64,000 nucleotides of DNA, taken from NCBI RefSeq assembly GCF_014649755.1, contig NZ_BMTQ01000002.1, positions 634,761 to 698,760 of the forward strand, written 5' to 3'. This document shows positions 56,031 through 64,000 of this stretch, in pieces. Made by a program: the position numbers and the translations under genes. Each line of letters begins with the position of its first letter. Within the stretch, counting starts at the first letter, position 1. This stretch comes from Streptomyces litmocidini (GTDB taxonomy: Bacteria > Actinomycetota > Actinomycetes > Streptomycetales > Streptomycetaceae). Below the pieces are notes generated by a model, which saw nothing but the letters and a program-made list of their open reading frames with translations, had not been told where the DNA came from and made no database searches.

Positions 56031-57155
56031 CTAGACGTACCGCTCCAGGATCGAGGACTCCGCGAGGCGCGACAGGCCCTCGCGGACGCTGCGGGCCCGC
56101 GCCTCGCCGACGCCGTCGACGGTCTGGAGGTCGTCCACGCTCGCCGCGAGCAGCTTCTGCAGCCCGCCGAAGTGCTCCACCAGACGTTCGATGATCGCGC
56201 CGGGCAGCCGCGGCACCTTCGCCAGGAGCCGGTAGCCGCGCGGCGAGACCGCAGAGTCGAGGGTCTCGGGCGAGCCGCTGTAGCCGAGGGCCCGCGCCAC
56301 GACCGGAAGCTCCAGGAGCTCGGTGTGGGTGAGCGCGTCCAGCTCGGTGAGCGCCTCGGCCACCGTCCGCGAGCGCTTCGCCGTCGGCTCCGGAACGTAG
56401 TCCCTGATCACCAGCTCGCGCTCCGGCTCCACACCCGCGATCAGCTCGTCGAGCTGGAGCGAGAGGAGCCGCCCGTCGGTGCCGAGCTCCACCACGTACT
56501 CGGCGATCTCGGTGGCGATCCGGCGGACCATCTCCAGGCGCTGCGCGACCGCGGTGACGTCCCGGACCGTGACCAGGTCCTCGATCTCCAGGGCGGAGAG
56601 CGTCCCGGCCACCTCGTCGAGCCGCAGCTTGTACCGCTCCAGGGTCGCGAGCGCCTGGTTGGCGCGGGACAGGATCGCGGCCGACTCCTCCAGGACCCGG
56701 CGCTCACCGTCCACGTACAGCGCGATCAGACGCATCGACTGCGAGACGGAGACGACCGGGAACTTGCACTGCTTGGAGACCCGGTCCGCGGTGCGGTGGC
56801 GGGTGCCGGTCTCCTCGGTGGGGATGGAGGCGTCCGGGACGAGCTGCACGCCCGCGCGGTGGATCTTGGTGATGTCCTTGTCGAGGACGAGCGCGCCGTC
56901 GAGCTTGCACAGCTCGCGCAGGCGCGTGGCGGTGAACTCGACGTCCAGCTCGAAACCGCCGGTGCACATCGAATCGACCGTCTTGTCCAGGCCCAGGACG
57001 ATGAGACCGCCCGTGCTCCCCCGGAGGATCCGCTCCAGGCCGTCGCGCAGCGCGGTGCCCGGCGCGACCGCGCTCAGGGCGGCGCGCATCAGCGCTTCGT
57101 TGCCGGAGCCCGCGCCGGACTTTCCAGGAGCTGCTGCCCCGTCCTTGGCTGCCAC
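56031..57155 (-). CDS. disA: DNA integrity scanning protein / diadenylate cyclase DisA
   Basis: The 374-residue product makes cyclic di-AMP and scans DNA for branches. The DAC domain carries the catalytic DGA (86-88) and GTRHRTAD (117-124, RHR). A helical spine follows, and the C-terminus has a HhH domain (LVEHFGGLQKLLAASVDDLQTVDGVGEARARSVREGLSRL). The GTG at 57155 has GGAGG 6 nt upstream and gives the length I recall for Streptomyces DisA. It follows radA on the same strand, the usual radA-disA pairing; RadA is reported to inhibit DisA. Confidence 0.96.
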   Translation of the reverse strand: MAAKDGAAAPGKSGAGSGNEALMRAALSAVAPGTALRDGLERILRGSTGGLIVLGLDKTVDSMCTGGFELDVEFTATRLRELCKLDGALVLDKDITKIHRAGVQLVPDASIPTEETGTRHRTADRVSKQCKFPVVSVSQSMRLIALYVDGERRVLEESAAILSRANQALATLERYKLRLDEVAGTLSALEIEDLVTVRDVTAVAQRLEMVRRIATEIAEYVVELGTDGRLLSLQLDELIAGVEPERELVIRDYVPEPTAKRSRTVAEALTELDALTHTELLELPVVARALGYSGSPETLDSAVSPRGYRLLAKVPRLPGAIIERLVEHFGGLQKLLAASVDDLQTVDGVGEARARSVREGLSRLAESSILERYV

Positions 57156-57339
57156 TGCACTCCTCCGGCTCGTACGGATGGGCGAGACCAGGGCAAAGTC
57201 TAGCGACACCGCCCCGGCGGAGTTGTGGCCGTGCGCGGTGCCGGGGCGCGGAGGTCCCCCCGGAGGGGGTCCGGGGAGGGTGGCACGGCCCCGTGGACAC
57301 GGCCCCTCCGGGGTCCGGTGGTCCGGGGACGGGACCCGC
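57156..57339 (-). other. radA-disA intergenic region
   Basis: A 184-bp gap, large for a radA-disA operon. It contains GGTCCCCCCGGAGGGGGTCC-like pairing near 57252-57272 and a repeated ACGGCCCC element near 57290-57310, which may end part of the radA transcripts. The disA proximal 50 bp include TCTAGC, a candidate promoter element. No gene seen. Confidence 0.35.
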
Positions 57340-58746
57340 TCAGTCGCCCGGCACCTCCTGCGCGCCCTTGCTCCGTCGGCTCCGCGGCAGCACCCGCAGC
57401 GCGTCCCCCACGTCCGCCACCTCCGTCACCCTCATGCCGGCCGGCACCTTCCCCGGGTCCCCCGGCACCAGCGCGTGGGTGAAGCCCAGGCGGTGCGCCT
57501 CGGCGAGCCGCCGCTGCACGCCCGTCACCCGCCGCACCTCGCCCGCGAGCCCGACCTCGCCGATCGCCACCAGGTTCTTCGGGAGCGGGGTGTCGCTCGC
57601 CGCGGAGGCCAGCGCGAGCGCGATCGCCAGGTCGGCCGCGGGCTCGGTGAGCTTCACGCCGCCCACGGTCGCGCTGTAGATGTCCCGCTTGCCCAGCGCG
57701 CTGATCCGGCCGCGCTGCTCCAGGACCGCCAGCATCATCGAGACCCGGGAGGTCTCCAGACCCGAGGTCGTCCGCCGCGGCGACGGGATCTGCGAGTCGA
57801 CCGTCAGTGCCTGCACCTCGGCCACCAGCGGCCGCTTGCCCTCCAGGGTGACCGTCAGGCACGTCCCGGGCACGGCCACGTCACGCCGGGTCAGGAAGAG
57901 CCCGGAGGGGTCGGCGAGCCCGGTGATGCCCTCGTCGTGCAGCTCGAAACAGCCGACCTCGTCGGTCGCCCCGTACCGGTTCTTCACGCCCCGGACCAGG
58001 CGCAGGCGCGCGTGCCGGTCGCCCTCGAAGCTGAGGACGACGTCGACCAGGTGCTCCAGGAGCCGGGGACCCGCGATGGCCCCCTCCTTGGTGACGTGAC
58101 CGACGAGGAGCGTCGACATCCCGCGCTCCTTGGAGGCCCGGATGAGGGCTCCCGCGACCTCGCGGACCTGGGCCATGCCGCCGGGCGCGCCGTCGATCTC
58201 GGGGGAGGCGACGGTCTGCACCGAGTCCAGGACCAGCAGGGAGGGCTTCACCACGTCGAGGTGTCCGAGGACGGCCGACAGGTCGGTCTCGGCCGCCAGG
58301 TACAGATGGTCGTCGATCGCGTTGATCCGGTCGGCGCGCAGCCGGACCTGGCTCGCGGACTCCTCGCCCGTGACGTACAGCGTGCGGTGCTCGTCGCTCG
58401 CCGCCTTGGCCGCCACGTCGAGCAGCAGCGTGGACTTGCCGACGCCCGGCTCGCCCGCGAGCAGCACGACGGCGCCGGGCACCAGGCCCCCGCCGAGGAC
58501 CCGGTCCAGCTCGTCGACGCCGGTCGAGCGGGCGGTCGCCTGCCGGCCGTCGACCTGCCCGATGGGGAGGGCGGCGGTGGAGACGCGGCCGGCGGCGGTC
58601 GTCCGGACGGCGGGCGCGCCGTACTCCTCGACCGTCCCCCAGGCCTGGCACTCGGGGCAGCGGCCGAGCCACTTGGCCGTCTGCCAGCCGCACTCGGTGC
58701 AGCGGTAGGACGGCCGGTCCTTGGCGGTTTTCGTACGGGCAGCCAT
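57340..58746 (-). CDS. radA: DNA repair protein RadA
   Basis: The 468-residue product has an N-terminal C4 zinc finger (Cys16, Cys19, Cys30, Cys33 in CTECGWQTAKWLGRCPEC). A RecA-like ATPase follows, with Walker A GEPGVGKS at 98-105. The RadA-specific VKNRYGATDEVG motif and a C-terminal Lon-like domain (ALGKRDIYSATVGGVKLTEPAADLAIALALASAASDTPLP) complete it. RadA is a helicase-like branch-migration factor in recombination. The ATG at 58746 gives the conserved MAARTKTAKDRPSYRC start; the open frame upstream to 58821 is unconserved. Confidence 0.96.
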   Translation of the reverse strand: MAARTKTAKDRPSYRCTECGWQTAKWLGRCPECQAWGTVEEYGAPAVRTTAAGRVSTAALPIGQVDGRQATARSTGVDELDRVLGGGLVPGAVVLLAGEPGVGKSTLLLDVAAKAASDEHRTLYVTGEESASQVRLRADRINAIDDHLYLAAETDLSAVLGHLDVVKPSLLVLDSVQTVASPEIDGAPGGMAQVREVAGALIRASKERGMSTLLVGHVTKEGAIAGPRLLEHLVDVVLSFEGDRHARLRLVRGVKNRYGATDEVGCFELHDEGITGLADPSGLFLTRRDVAVPGTCLTVTLEGKRPLVAEVQALTVDSQIPSPRRTTSGLETSRVSMMLAVLEQRGRISALGKRDIYSATVGGVKLTEPAADLAIALALASAASDTPLPKNLVAIGEVGLAGEVRRVTGVQRRLAEAHRLGFTHALVPGDPGKVPAGMRVTEVADVGDALRVLPRSRRSKGAQEVPGD

Positions 58747-58919
58747 GGGCCCCACCGTATCCGCCGCCACCGACAACGGGACCCGGCCGTCCGCCGGGGG
58801 AGCCCCACGGCACCGGAACACCCGCTTCCTGTCCCCTTTCGAGCGATAGCTTCACCCGTAAGAATGAGAATCGAGCGACCGGTACGAAGAGTGCCCTCCG
58901 CCCTGCCTACGGTCGCCCA

Positions 58920-60695
58920 GTGACGAGCAGCAGGCTGGATCCCCCCGCACGCACCACCGGCGCACACCGGGCGCACCGCGCCGCGGACCGGGGACCGCGC
59001 ACGCTCGGCCGGCGTCCCCCCGCCCGTTACGAGGCCGCCCTCGACGGCCTCTTCACGTACTGCCTCTCCGTGCTCTGCGACCACGACACGGCCACCGCCG
59101 TCCTCGGCGACGTCCTCGCCGTCGCCGAGCGCCACCACGGCCGCTGTCCCTCCGACGAGGACGGCCGCACCGCCTGGCTGTACGCCCTCGCCCGCTGGGC
59201 CTGCCTGCGCAGCCTCGGCGAGCAGCGCGGCAAGCGCCAGGGCGCCCACACCGGCCGCCCGGCCGTCACCGCCCCCGAACCGCCCCGGGTCTCCGAGGAG
59301 ACCGCCGAGCGGCGCCGCGCCGAGCTCGCCCTGCTCGCCTGGCCCGAGGCCGCGGGCACCACACCGGAGCAGCGCGAGGCCCTGGAGCTCGCCGTGCGCC
59401 ACGGGCTCGACCACCGCCAGGTCGCCGCCGTGCTCTCCCTCGACCCGCTCGCCGCCCGCGAGCTCCTCGCCTCCGCCGGCTGCGAGGTCGAGCGAACCCG
59501 CGCCGCCCTCGCCGTCGTCGAGACCGGCAGCTGCCCCACCGTCGCCCGGCTCACCGGCGACCACCGGGTGCTCCTCTCGGCCGCCCTGCGTGCCGAACTC
59601 GTCCGGCACGTCGACGACTGCCCCCGCTGCCGCCGCGCCGCCGAGCGCGTCGGCGCCACCGGCCCCTGGCCCGGAGCCACGGCCCTCCCGGCCGGTCGGC
59701 TGCCGCTCGTCGAGGCGCCCCGGGCCGCCGCGTACATGGCGATGCTGCACGTCCCACGCGCGCGTGCGGGAGCCCCGCGCTTCGCGCCGACCGGCTTCCC
59801 CGTGGACCCGAAGGACCACGTCGCCCGCCGCGACCGGATGCGGGCCCGCGCGGTGACCACCACGGTCGTCGCCGCCGTGGTCGCCGCCCCCGTCCTCGCC
59901 CTGTGGACCTCCTACCGCGGCGCCCCGGACACGGACGCCGCCGGCCACGACGGGGCCAGGATCAGCGCCCGCGAGGCGGACGGACCGACCGGTCCGGACG
60001 GCGGGTCCTACGACCGTTACGAGAACGCGGGCAACGCCCGCACCACCCCGGAGCCGAGCTTCACCCAGGGCAGCCGCGCCCCCGACGTCTCCGTCGAGGT
60101 CGTCAGCCCGGGCGCCCCCACCGGGTCCGCCCGGCCCGGCGAACCCGCCGCCGGCTGGATCACGGTCACCGCCGCCGGCCACGGCGACGTCACCCTGCTC
60201 ACCCTCACCGCCGCCGGCGGCTCGCCCGTCGACTGGTCGCTGTGGACGGACGCCCCCTGGCTGTACGTGAGCCGGGCCTCCGGCACGCTCCGCCCCGGCG
60301 AGGAGATCACGATCGCCGTCCGCGTCGACCACGGCCGCGCGCCCGCCGGCGCCTGGAGCGCGCGCGTGGGGGTGAACCCCTCGGGCGCGGTGATCAGGAT
60401 CGACGGCCGCGGCCCGGCCAAGCCGCCGACCGGCCGGGTGATCACGCCCCCGCCGGTCACGACCACGCGGCCGACCACCCCGCCCACGTCCCCGCCCACG
60501 ACGGAGCCGACCGCCCCGCCCCCGACGGAGCCGACGACACCGCCCACGACCGAGCCCACCACCCCGCCGCCCACCACGGAACCCACGACGGAGCCGACCA
60601 CCCCGCCCCCGACGACCGAGGAACCCTCGCCCACGAACTCGGACCCGGGCACACCCCCGTCGTCACCGGAGGAACCGCCCCCGTCCTCCTCCTAG
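58920..60695 (+). CDS. Sigma-70-like / zinc-finger anti-sigma-like membrane protein with extracellular BACON domain
   Basis: The 591-residue product has several parts. Residues 36-100 resemble sigma-70 region 2 (RYEAALDGLFTYCLSVLCDHDTATAVLGDV). Residues 145-200 resemble region 4 (TTPEQREALELAVRHGLDHRQVAAVLSLDPLAARELL). An anti-sigma-like zinc motif H230-x3-C234-x2-C237 (HVDDCPRC) comes next. A single membrane helix lies at about 311-330. The extracellular part is a BACON-type beta domain (about 395-485; DWSLWTDAPWLYVSRASGTLRPGEEITIAV) and a Thr/Pro-rich tail. It looks like a membrane-tethered sigma/anti-sigma fusion. The sigma parts are degenerate, so activity is uncertain. GTG start overlaps no neighbour; divergent from radA. 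Confidence 0.78.
   Translation: MTSSRLDPPARTTGAHRAHRAADRGPRTLGRRPPARYEAALDGLFTYCLSVLCDHDTATAVLGDVLAVAERHHGRCPSDEDGRTAWLYALARWACLRSLGEQRGKRQGAHTGRPAVTAPEPPRVSEETAERRRAELALLAWPEAAGTTPEQREALELAVRHGLDHRQVAAVLSLDPLAARELLASAGCEVERTRAALAVVETGSCPTVARLTGDHRVLLSAALRAELVRHVDDCPRCRRAAERVGATGPWPGATALPAGRLPLVEAPRAAAYMAMLHVPRARAGAPRFAPTGFPVDPKDHVARRDRMRARAVTTTVVAAVVAAPVLALWTSYRGAPDTDAAGHDGARISAREADGPTGPDGGSYDRYENAGNARTTPEPSFTQGSRAPDVSVEVVSPGAPTGSARPGEPAAGWITVTAAGHGDVTLLTLTAAGGSPVDWSLWTDAPWLYVSRASGTLRPGEEITIAVRVDHGRAPAGAWSARVGVNPSGAVIRIDGRGPAKPPTGRVITPPPVTTTRPTTPPTSPPTTEPTAPPPTEPTTPPTTEPTTPPPTTEPTTEPTTPPPTTEEPSPTNSDPGTPPSSPEEPPPSSS
60455..60690 (+). repeat. Thr/Pro-rich coding repeat
   Basis: The 3' end of the BACON gene is an imperfect repeat of ACGACGGAGCCGACC/CCGCCC units encoding TTEPTTPPPTTEPT-like sequence. 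This is a flexible, probably glycosylated stalk. Confidence 0.6.
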
Positions 60696-60701
60696 GATTC
60701 C

Positions 60702-61583
60702 CTAGGAGGGGTCCGCCGGGTGCGGAGCCACCAGCGGCAGCTGCGAGGCGAGCCGGGCCTCGCACAGCCCGGCCAGGACCTCGTACGCCTCCTCGCCCAT
60801 CATCTCGACCAGCTCGGGCCGGTACGAGACGTAGACCGGCTCGGCGCCGACGTGCGCCGACGTCGCCGTCGTGCAGTACCAGTGCAGGTCGTGGCCGCCC
60901 GGCCCCCAGCCGCGCCGGTCGTACTCGCCGATCGACACCTGGAGCACCCGGCTGTCGTCGGGGCGGTCGATCCAGTCGTACGTCCGCCGCACCGGCAGCT
61001 GCCAGCACACGTCCGGCTTCGTCTCCAGCGGCTCCCGGCCCTCCTGCATCGCCAGGATGTGCAGCGAGCAGCCCGCGCCACCCGCGAAACCGGGCCGGTT
61101 CTGGAAGATGCAGGACCCCTCCCAGCGGCGGGTCTGCCGGTCGCCGTCCTCGTCGAGCTGCACCCAGCCCGACTCCGTGCCGACCTCGTGGAACTGCCAC
61201 AGCTCCGGCGTCAGCCGGGCCACGTGCTCCGCGACCCGCTTCTCGTCGTCCTCGTCGGAGAAGTGCGCGCCCAGGGTGCAGCAGCCGTCGTCGGGCCGCC
61301 CCTCCTGGATGCCCTGGCAGCCGTTGCCGAAGATGCACGTCCAGCGCGAGGTCAGCCAGGTCAGGTCGCAGCGGAAGACCTGCTCCTCGTCGGTCGGATC
61401 GGGAAACTCGATCCACGCGCGCGCGAAGTCGAGGCCCTTCTCGTCGGGCTCCTCGGGCTTGCCCCGCTTCTGCTTCCCGACCTTGACGGTCTTCACGGCC
61501 TTCGCCGCGTGCGCGCTCCTGGCGTCCTTCACGCGCGAGCCGTCGTTCTCTTTGTCCGGCTTCGCCTTCTTCGTCTTTGGCAC
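60702..61583 (-). CDS. Cysteine-rich hypothetical protein
   Basis: The 293-residue product has a Lys-rich N-terminus (1-45), then a domain with eight cysteines in about 120 residues: Cys72, 83, 89, 101, 102, 158, 172 and 193. The pattern C-x5-C-x11-CC recalls metal- or Fe-S-binding YkgJ-type proteins, and [14 protein letters not shown] plus [27 protein letters not shown] look strongly conserved. No signal peptide. I recall unannotated homologues in Streptomyces, with no function. Convergent with the BACON gene at 6 bp and divergent from the ppx-like gene. Confidence 0.8.
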   Translation of the reverse strand: MPKTKKAKPDKENDGSRVKDARSAHAAKAVKTVKVGKQKRGKPEEPDEKGLDFARAWIEFPDPTDEEQVFRCDLTWLTSRWTCIFGNGCQGIQEGRPDDGCCTLGAHFSDEDDEKRVAEHVARLTPELWQFHEVGTESGWVQLDEDGDRQTRRWEGSCIFQNRPGFAGGAGCSLHILAMQEGREPLETKPDVCWQLPVRRTYDWIDRPDDSRVLQVSIGEYDRRGWGPGGHDLHWYCTTATSAHVGAEPVYVSYRPELVEMMGEEAYEVLAGLCEARLASQLPLVAPHPADPS

Positions 61584-61624
61584 GACACCAAGCGTATGCG
61601 GGGCGGAGCAGTACCGTTCCGCCC

Positions 61625-62557
61625 ATGAGACTCGGAGTCCTCGACGTCGGTTCGAACACAGTGCACCTGCTCGTGGTGGACGCCCACCCCGGAGCCCGGC
61701 CGCTGCCCGCCCACTCGCACAAGGCGGAGCTGCGGCTCGCCGAACTGCTCGACGAGCGGGGCGCGATCGCGCCCGACGGCGTCGAGCGGCTCATCGCGAC
61801 CGTGCGGGACGCGCTCCTGGCCGCCGAGGACAAGGGCTGCGAGGAGGTGCTGCCCTTCGCGACCTCCGCGGTCCGCGAGGCCAGCAACGCCGACGCGGTC
61901 CTCGCGCGCGTGAAGGACGAGACCGGCGTCGACCTCCAGGTCCTCACCGGCGAGGAGGAGGCCCGGCTCACCTTCCTCGCCGCTCGCCGCTGGTTCGGCT
62001 GGTCCGCGGGCAAGCTGCTCCTCCTCGACATCGGCGGCGGCTCCCTCGAGGTCGCGTACGGCATCGACGAGGACCCGGACACGGCGGTCTCCCTGCCCCT
62101 GGGCGCCGGCCGCCTCACGGCGGGCTGGCTGCCCGGCGACCCGGCCGACACCGCCGACGTGAAGGCGCTGCGCCGCCACGTGCGCGCGCAGATCGCCCGT
62201 ACGGTCGGCGAGTTCAGCCGCTTCGGCCGCCCCGACCACGTCGTCGCCACCTCCAAGACCTTCAAGCAGCTCGCCAGGATCGCGGGCGCGCCCGGTTCGA
62301 GCGAGGGCCTGTACGTCCAGCGGATCCTGACCCGCAAGTCCCTGGAGGAGTGGGTCCCGCGCCTCGCCGCCATGACCGTTCCCGAGCGCGCCGCCCTCCC
62401 CGGCGTCTCGGAGGGCCGCGCCGGACAGCTCCTCGCGGGCGCGCTCGTCGCGGAGGGCGCGATGGACCTCCTCGGCGTCGAGGAGCTGGAGATCTGCCCC
62501 TGGGCCCTGCGCGAGGGGGTCATCCTGCGCCGCCTGGACCACCTGCCGGGGCACTGA
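61625..62557 (+). CDS. Ppx/GppA-family phosphatase
   Basis: The 310-residue product has the sugar-kinase/actin-type phosphate loops: [19 protein letters not shown] and [35 protein letters not shown] and [11 protein letters not shown] are typical of exopolyphosphatase or pppGpp phosphatase proteins. It lacks the C-terminal HD domain of E. coli Ppx/GppA, as do the short actinobacterial forms. It may hydrolyse polyphosphate or (p)ppGpp-related substrates. TACCGT lies 7 nt before the ATG and no ribosome-binding site is seen. Confidence 0.88.
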   Translation: MRLGVLDVGSNTVHLLVVDAHPGARPLPAHSHKAELRLAELLDERGAIAPDGVERLIATVRDALLAAEDKGCEEVLPFATSAVREASNADAVLARVKDETGVDLQVLTGEEEARLTFLAARRWFGWSAGKLLLLDIGGGSLEVAYGIDEDPDTAVSLPLGAGRLTAGWLPGDPADTADVKALRRHVRAQIARTVGEFSRFGRPDHVVATSKTFKQLARIAGAPGSSEGLYVQRILTRKSLEEWVPRLAAMTVPERAALPGVSEGRAGQLLAGALVAEGAMDLLGVEELEICPWALREGVILRRLDHLPGH

Positions 62558-62870
62558 GGGGTTTCACGGGGGGTGTGGGCAGGGCCCGCGACCGGCCCCT
62601 CCCGCTCCGAGGGGGCGAACCGCCCCTGCCGCGACCCCGGACGTGACCGAAGCCGCCCCTCCCGAGGAGTGGCCGAAGCCACCCCCGCCGCCGTCCCGGA
62701 CGTGACCGAAGCCGCCCCTCCCGAGGAGTGGCCGAAGCCACCCCCGCCGCCGTCCCGGGCGCGACCGAAGCCGTCCCCGCCCCCAGGAGTGGCCGAAACC
62801 ACCCCCGTCGCCGCCCCGGGCGTGACCGGAACCACTCTCCGGCCCCCGGCCCGCCCCGTACCCTGTCCCC
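62558..62870. repeat. Intergenic 59-bp tandem repeat upstream of the sugar isomerase gene
   Basis: A 313-bp gap. Two identical 59-bp units lie at 62641-62699 and 62700-62758 (start ACGTGACCGAAGCCGCCCC). A third, diverged unit runs from 62759 to about 62820, and a partial fourth follows. Each unit contains CTCC-CGA-GGAG, a short hairpin, and GTGGCCGAA. The period is not a multiple of three. The TACCCT element at 62859-62864 lies after the array. Confidence 0.85.
62859..62864 (+). promoter_or_regulatory. -10-like element 6 nt before a GTG start
   Basis: TACCCT ends 6 nt upstream of the GTG at 62871, with no ribosome-binding site between. This is a leaderless-transcript arrangement. No strong -35 is seen 17-18 bp further upstream. 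Confidence 0.4.
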
Positions 62871-63710
62871 GTGGCAGAACCAGTGGTGCGCATCCCGGAT
62901 GCGAAGGTCGCCCTGTCGACGGCCTCGGTCTATCCGGAGTCGACGGCGACGGCCTTCGAGATCGCCGCGCGCCTCGGGTACGACGGCGTCGAGGTCATGG
63001 TGTGGACCGACCCCGTCAGCCAGGACGTCGAGGCGCTGCGCCGGCTCTCCGACTACCACCAGGTCCCGGTCCTGGCCGTGCACGCCCCCTGCCTCCTCAT
63101 CACCCAGCGCGTCTGGTCCACCGACCCGTGGGTCAAGCTCCAGCGCGCCCGGGCGGCGGCCGAGCGGCTCGGCGCGTCGACGGTCGTCGTGCACCCGCCG
63201 TTCCGCTGGCAGCGCCAGTACGCCAAGGACTTCGTGACCGGCATCTGGCGGATGGCGGACGAGACGGACGTGCGCTTCGCCGTCGAGAACATGTACCCGT
63301 GGCGGTACAAGGACCGCGAGATGCTGGCGTACGCCCCCGAGTGGGACGTCACCAAGGACGACTACCGGCACTTCACCGTCGACCTCTCGCACACCGCGAC
63401 CGCCCGCACCGACGCCCTCGCGATGGTCGACCGCATGGGCGACCGGCTCGGCCACGTCCACCTCGCCGACGGCAAGGGGTCCGCCAAGGACGAGCACCTC
63501 GTCCCGGGGCGCGGCACCCAGCCCTGCGCCGAGGTCCTGGAGCGGCTCGCGCTCTCCGGCTTCGACGGGCACGTCGTCATCGAGGTCAACACCCGCCGCG
63601 CGATGTCAGCCGCCGAACGCGAGGCCGACCTCGCGGAGGCCCTGGCCTTCACCCGCCTCCACCTGGCCTCCGCCGTCCGCCGCCCGACCGAGCGGGCCCC
63701 CCGCCCATGA
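62871..63710 (+). CDS. Sugar phosphate isomerase/epimerase (xylose isomerase-like TIM barrel)
   Basis: The 279-residue product is an AP endonuclease 2-type TIM barrel. It has [85 protein letters not shown] and [22 protein letters not shown], with H, E and D residues placed for a divalent metal. The substrate is not predictable. GTG start. Its stop overlaps the ATG of the TetR gene (ATGA), so the two are coupled. Confidence 0.87.
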   Translation: MAEPVVRIPDAKVALSTASVYPESTATAFEIAARLGYDGVEVMVWTDPVSQDVEALRRLSDYHQVPVLAVHAPCLLITQRVWSTDPWVKLQRARAAAERLGASTVVVHPPFRWQRQYAKDFVTGIWRMADETDVRFAVENMYPWRYKDREMLAYAPEWDVTKDDYRHFTVDLSHTATARTDALAMVDRMGDRLGHVHLADGKGSAKDEHLVPGRGTQPCAEVLERLALSGFDGHVVIEVNTRRAMSAAEREADLAEALAFTRLHLASAVRRPTERAPRP

Positions 63711-64000
63711 CCGAACCGGCCCCGCGCCGGCGCGGCCGCCCGTCCCGTACCGAGGAGGAGAGCGGCCCGGGCGCGCGCGAGCGCATCCTCGAAGCGGCCC
63801 GCGCCCAGTTCGCCGAGCGCGGCTACGACAAGGCCTCGGTGCGCGGCATCGCCAAGGCGGCCGGGGTGGACCCGGCGCTCGTGCACCACTACTTCGGCAC
63901 GAAGGACGAGGTCTTCGCCGCCGCGATCGAGGTCTCCTTCGAGCCCACGGTCGTCGTCCCGGCGATCCTCGGCGGCCCGCGCGAGGCCATCGGCGAACGG
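63707..64000 (+). CDS. TetR-family regulator, 3' truncated by the window end
   Basis: 98 codons are visible. After a basic leader ([18 protein letters not shown]) comes a TetR helix-turn-helix: [52 protein letters not shown]. The ligand domain continues past the edge ([18 protein letters not shown]). It overlaps the isomerase stop by 4 bp. The target is unknown; co-translation suggests a link to the isomerase. Confidence 0.9.
   Translation, partial: MTEPAPRRRGRPSRTEEESGPGARERILEAARAQFAERGYDKASVRGIAKAAGVDPALVHHYFGTKDEVFAAAIEVSFEPTVVVPAILGGPREAIGER

Overview
The window is a stretch of high-GC chromosome from an actinobacterium, almost certainly a Streptomyces. The signs are strong G/C third-position bias, many GTG starts, the sigE-cseA-cseB-cseC cell-envelope stress operon, lsr2, disA-radA, a TipA-like MerR regulator, nuoD2 and 163-residue family I pyrophosphatase. 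Nearly all of it is core housekeeping DNA in a familiar Streptomyces order. No rRNA, tRNA, insertion sequence, prophage or CRISPR array was seen. Two genes are cut by the window ends: a ClC-type channel at the left and a TetR regulator at the right.

Layout, left to right. 1-4.7 kb: channel fragment, TipA-like regulator, YbjQ, DedA, ThrE-like exporter and ppa. 4.8-12.1 kb: rightward dacB, a zinc protease-like gene, tilS, hpt, ftsH and folE. 12.1-15.1 kb: leftward folP, an NTF2-like gene, folB, folK and DUF3180, joined by ATGA/GTGA overlaps. 15.1-18.3 kb: a divergent MprF-like lysyltransferase and a membrane-anchored esterase. 18.3-21.8 kb: a betaine/choline-type ABC importer with its ATPase divergent from two permeases and a lipoprotein. 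21.9-25.6 kb: a coiled-coil membrane protein, then leftward nuoD2 beside a MidA-type methyltransferase. 25.7-28.3 kb: a two-component system followed by a TmrB-like ATPase. 28.3-31 kb: an ArsR-type regulator, a tiny ORF and a threonine aldolase-like enzyme. 31-36.7 kb: a cofactor operon (Rossmann/DUF2520, panC, nadB, nadC, coaX) for pantothenate/CoA and NAD synthesis. 36.7-42.7 kb: two small hypotheticals, a BlaI-type regulator, NAGS-type acetyltransferase, lsr2, a conserved hypothetical and clpC. 42.8-45.8 kb: a large NACHT-LRR protein, the most accessory-looking gene here. 46.2-49.2 kb: a secreted M23 peptidase and a TetR/MFS efflux pair. 49.3-52.8 kb: leftward sigE-cseA-cseB-cseC. 53-64 kb: mutY, a PAP2 phosphatase, a secreted protein, disA, radA, a sigma/anti-sigma-like BACON membrane protein, a Cys-rich hypothetical, a Ppx/GppA phosphatase, a sugar-phosphate isomerase and the TetR fragment.

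The more unusual content is regulatory and repetitive. It includes a TipA-type promoter with an internal TipAS-like start, large paired operators beside the ArsR-like and TetR genes, a ClgR-type box before clpC, eight starts that look leaderless, and four intergenic tandem-repeat tracts (about 40-, 32-, 16- and 59-bp units). Strong hairpin terminators separate most convergent units.
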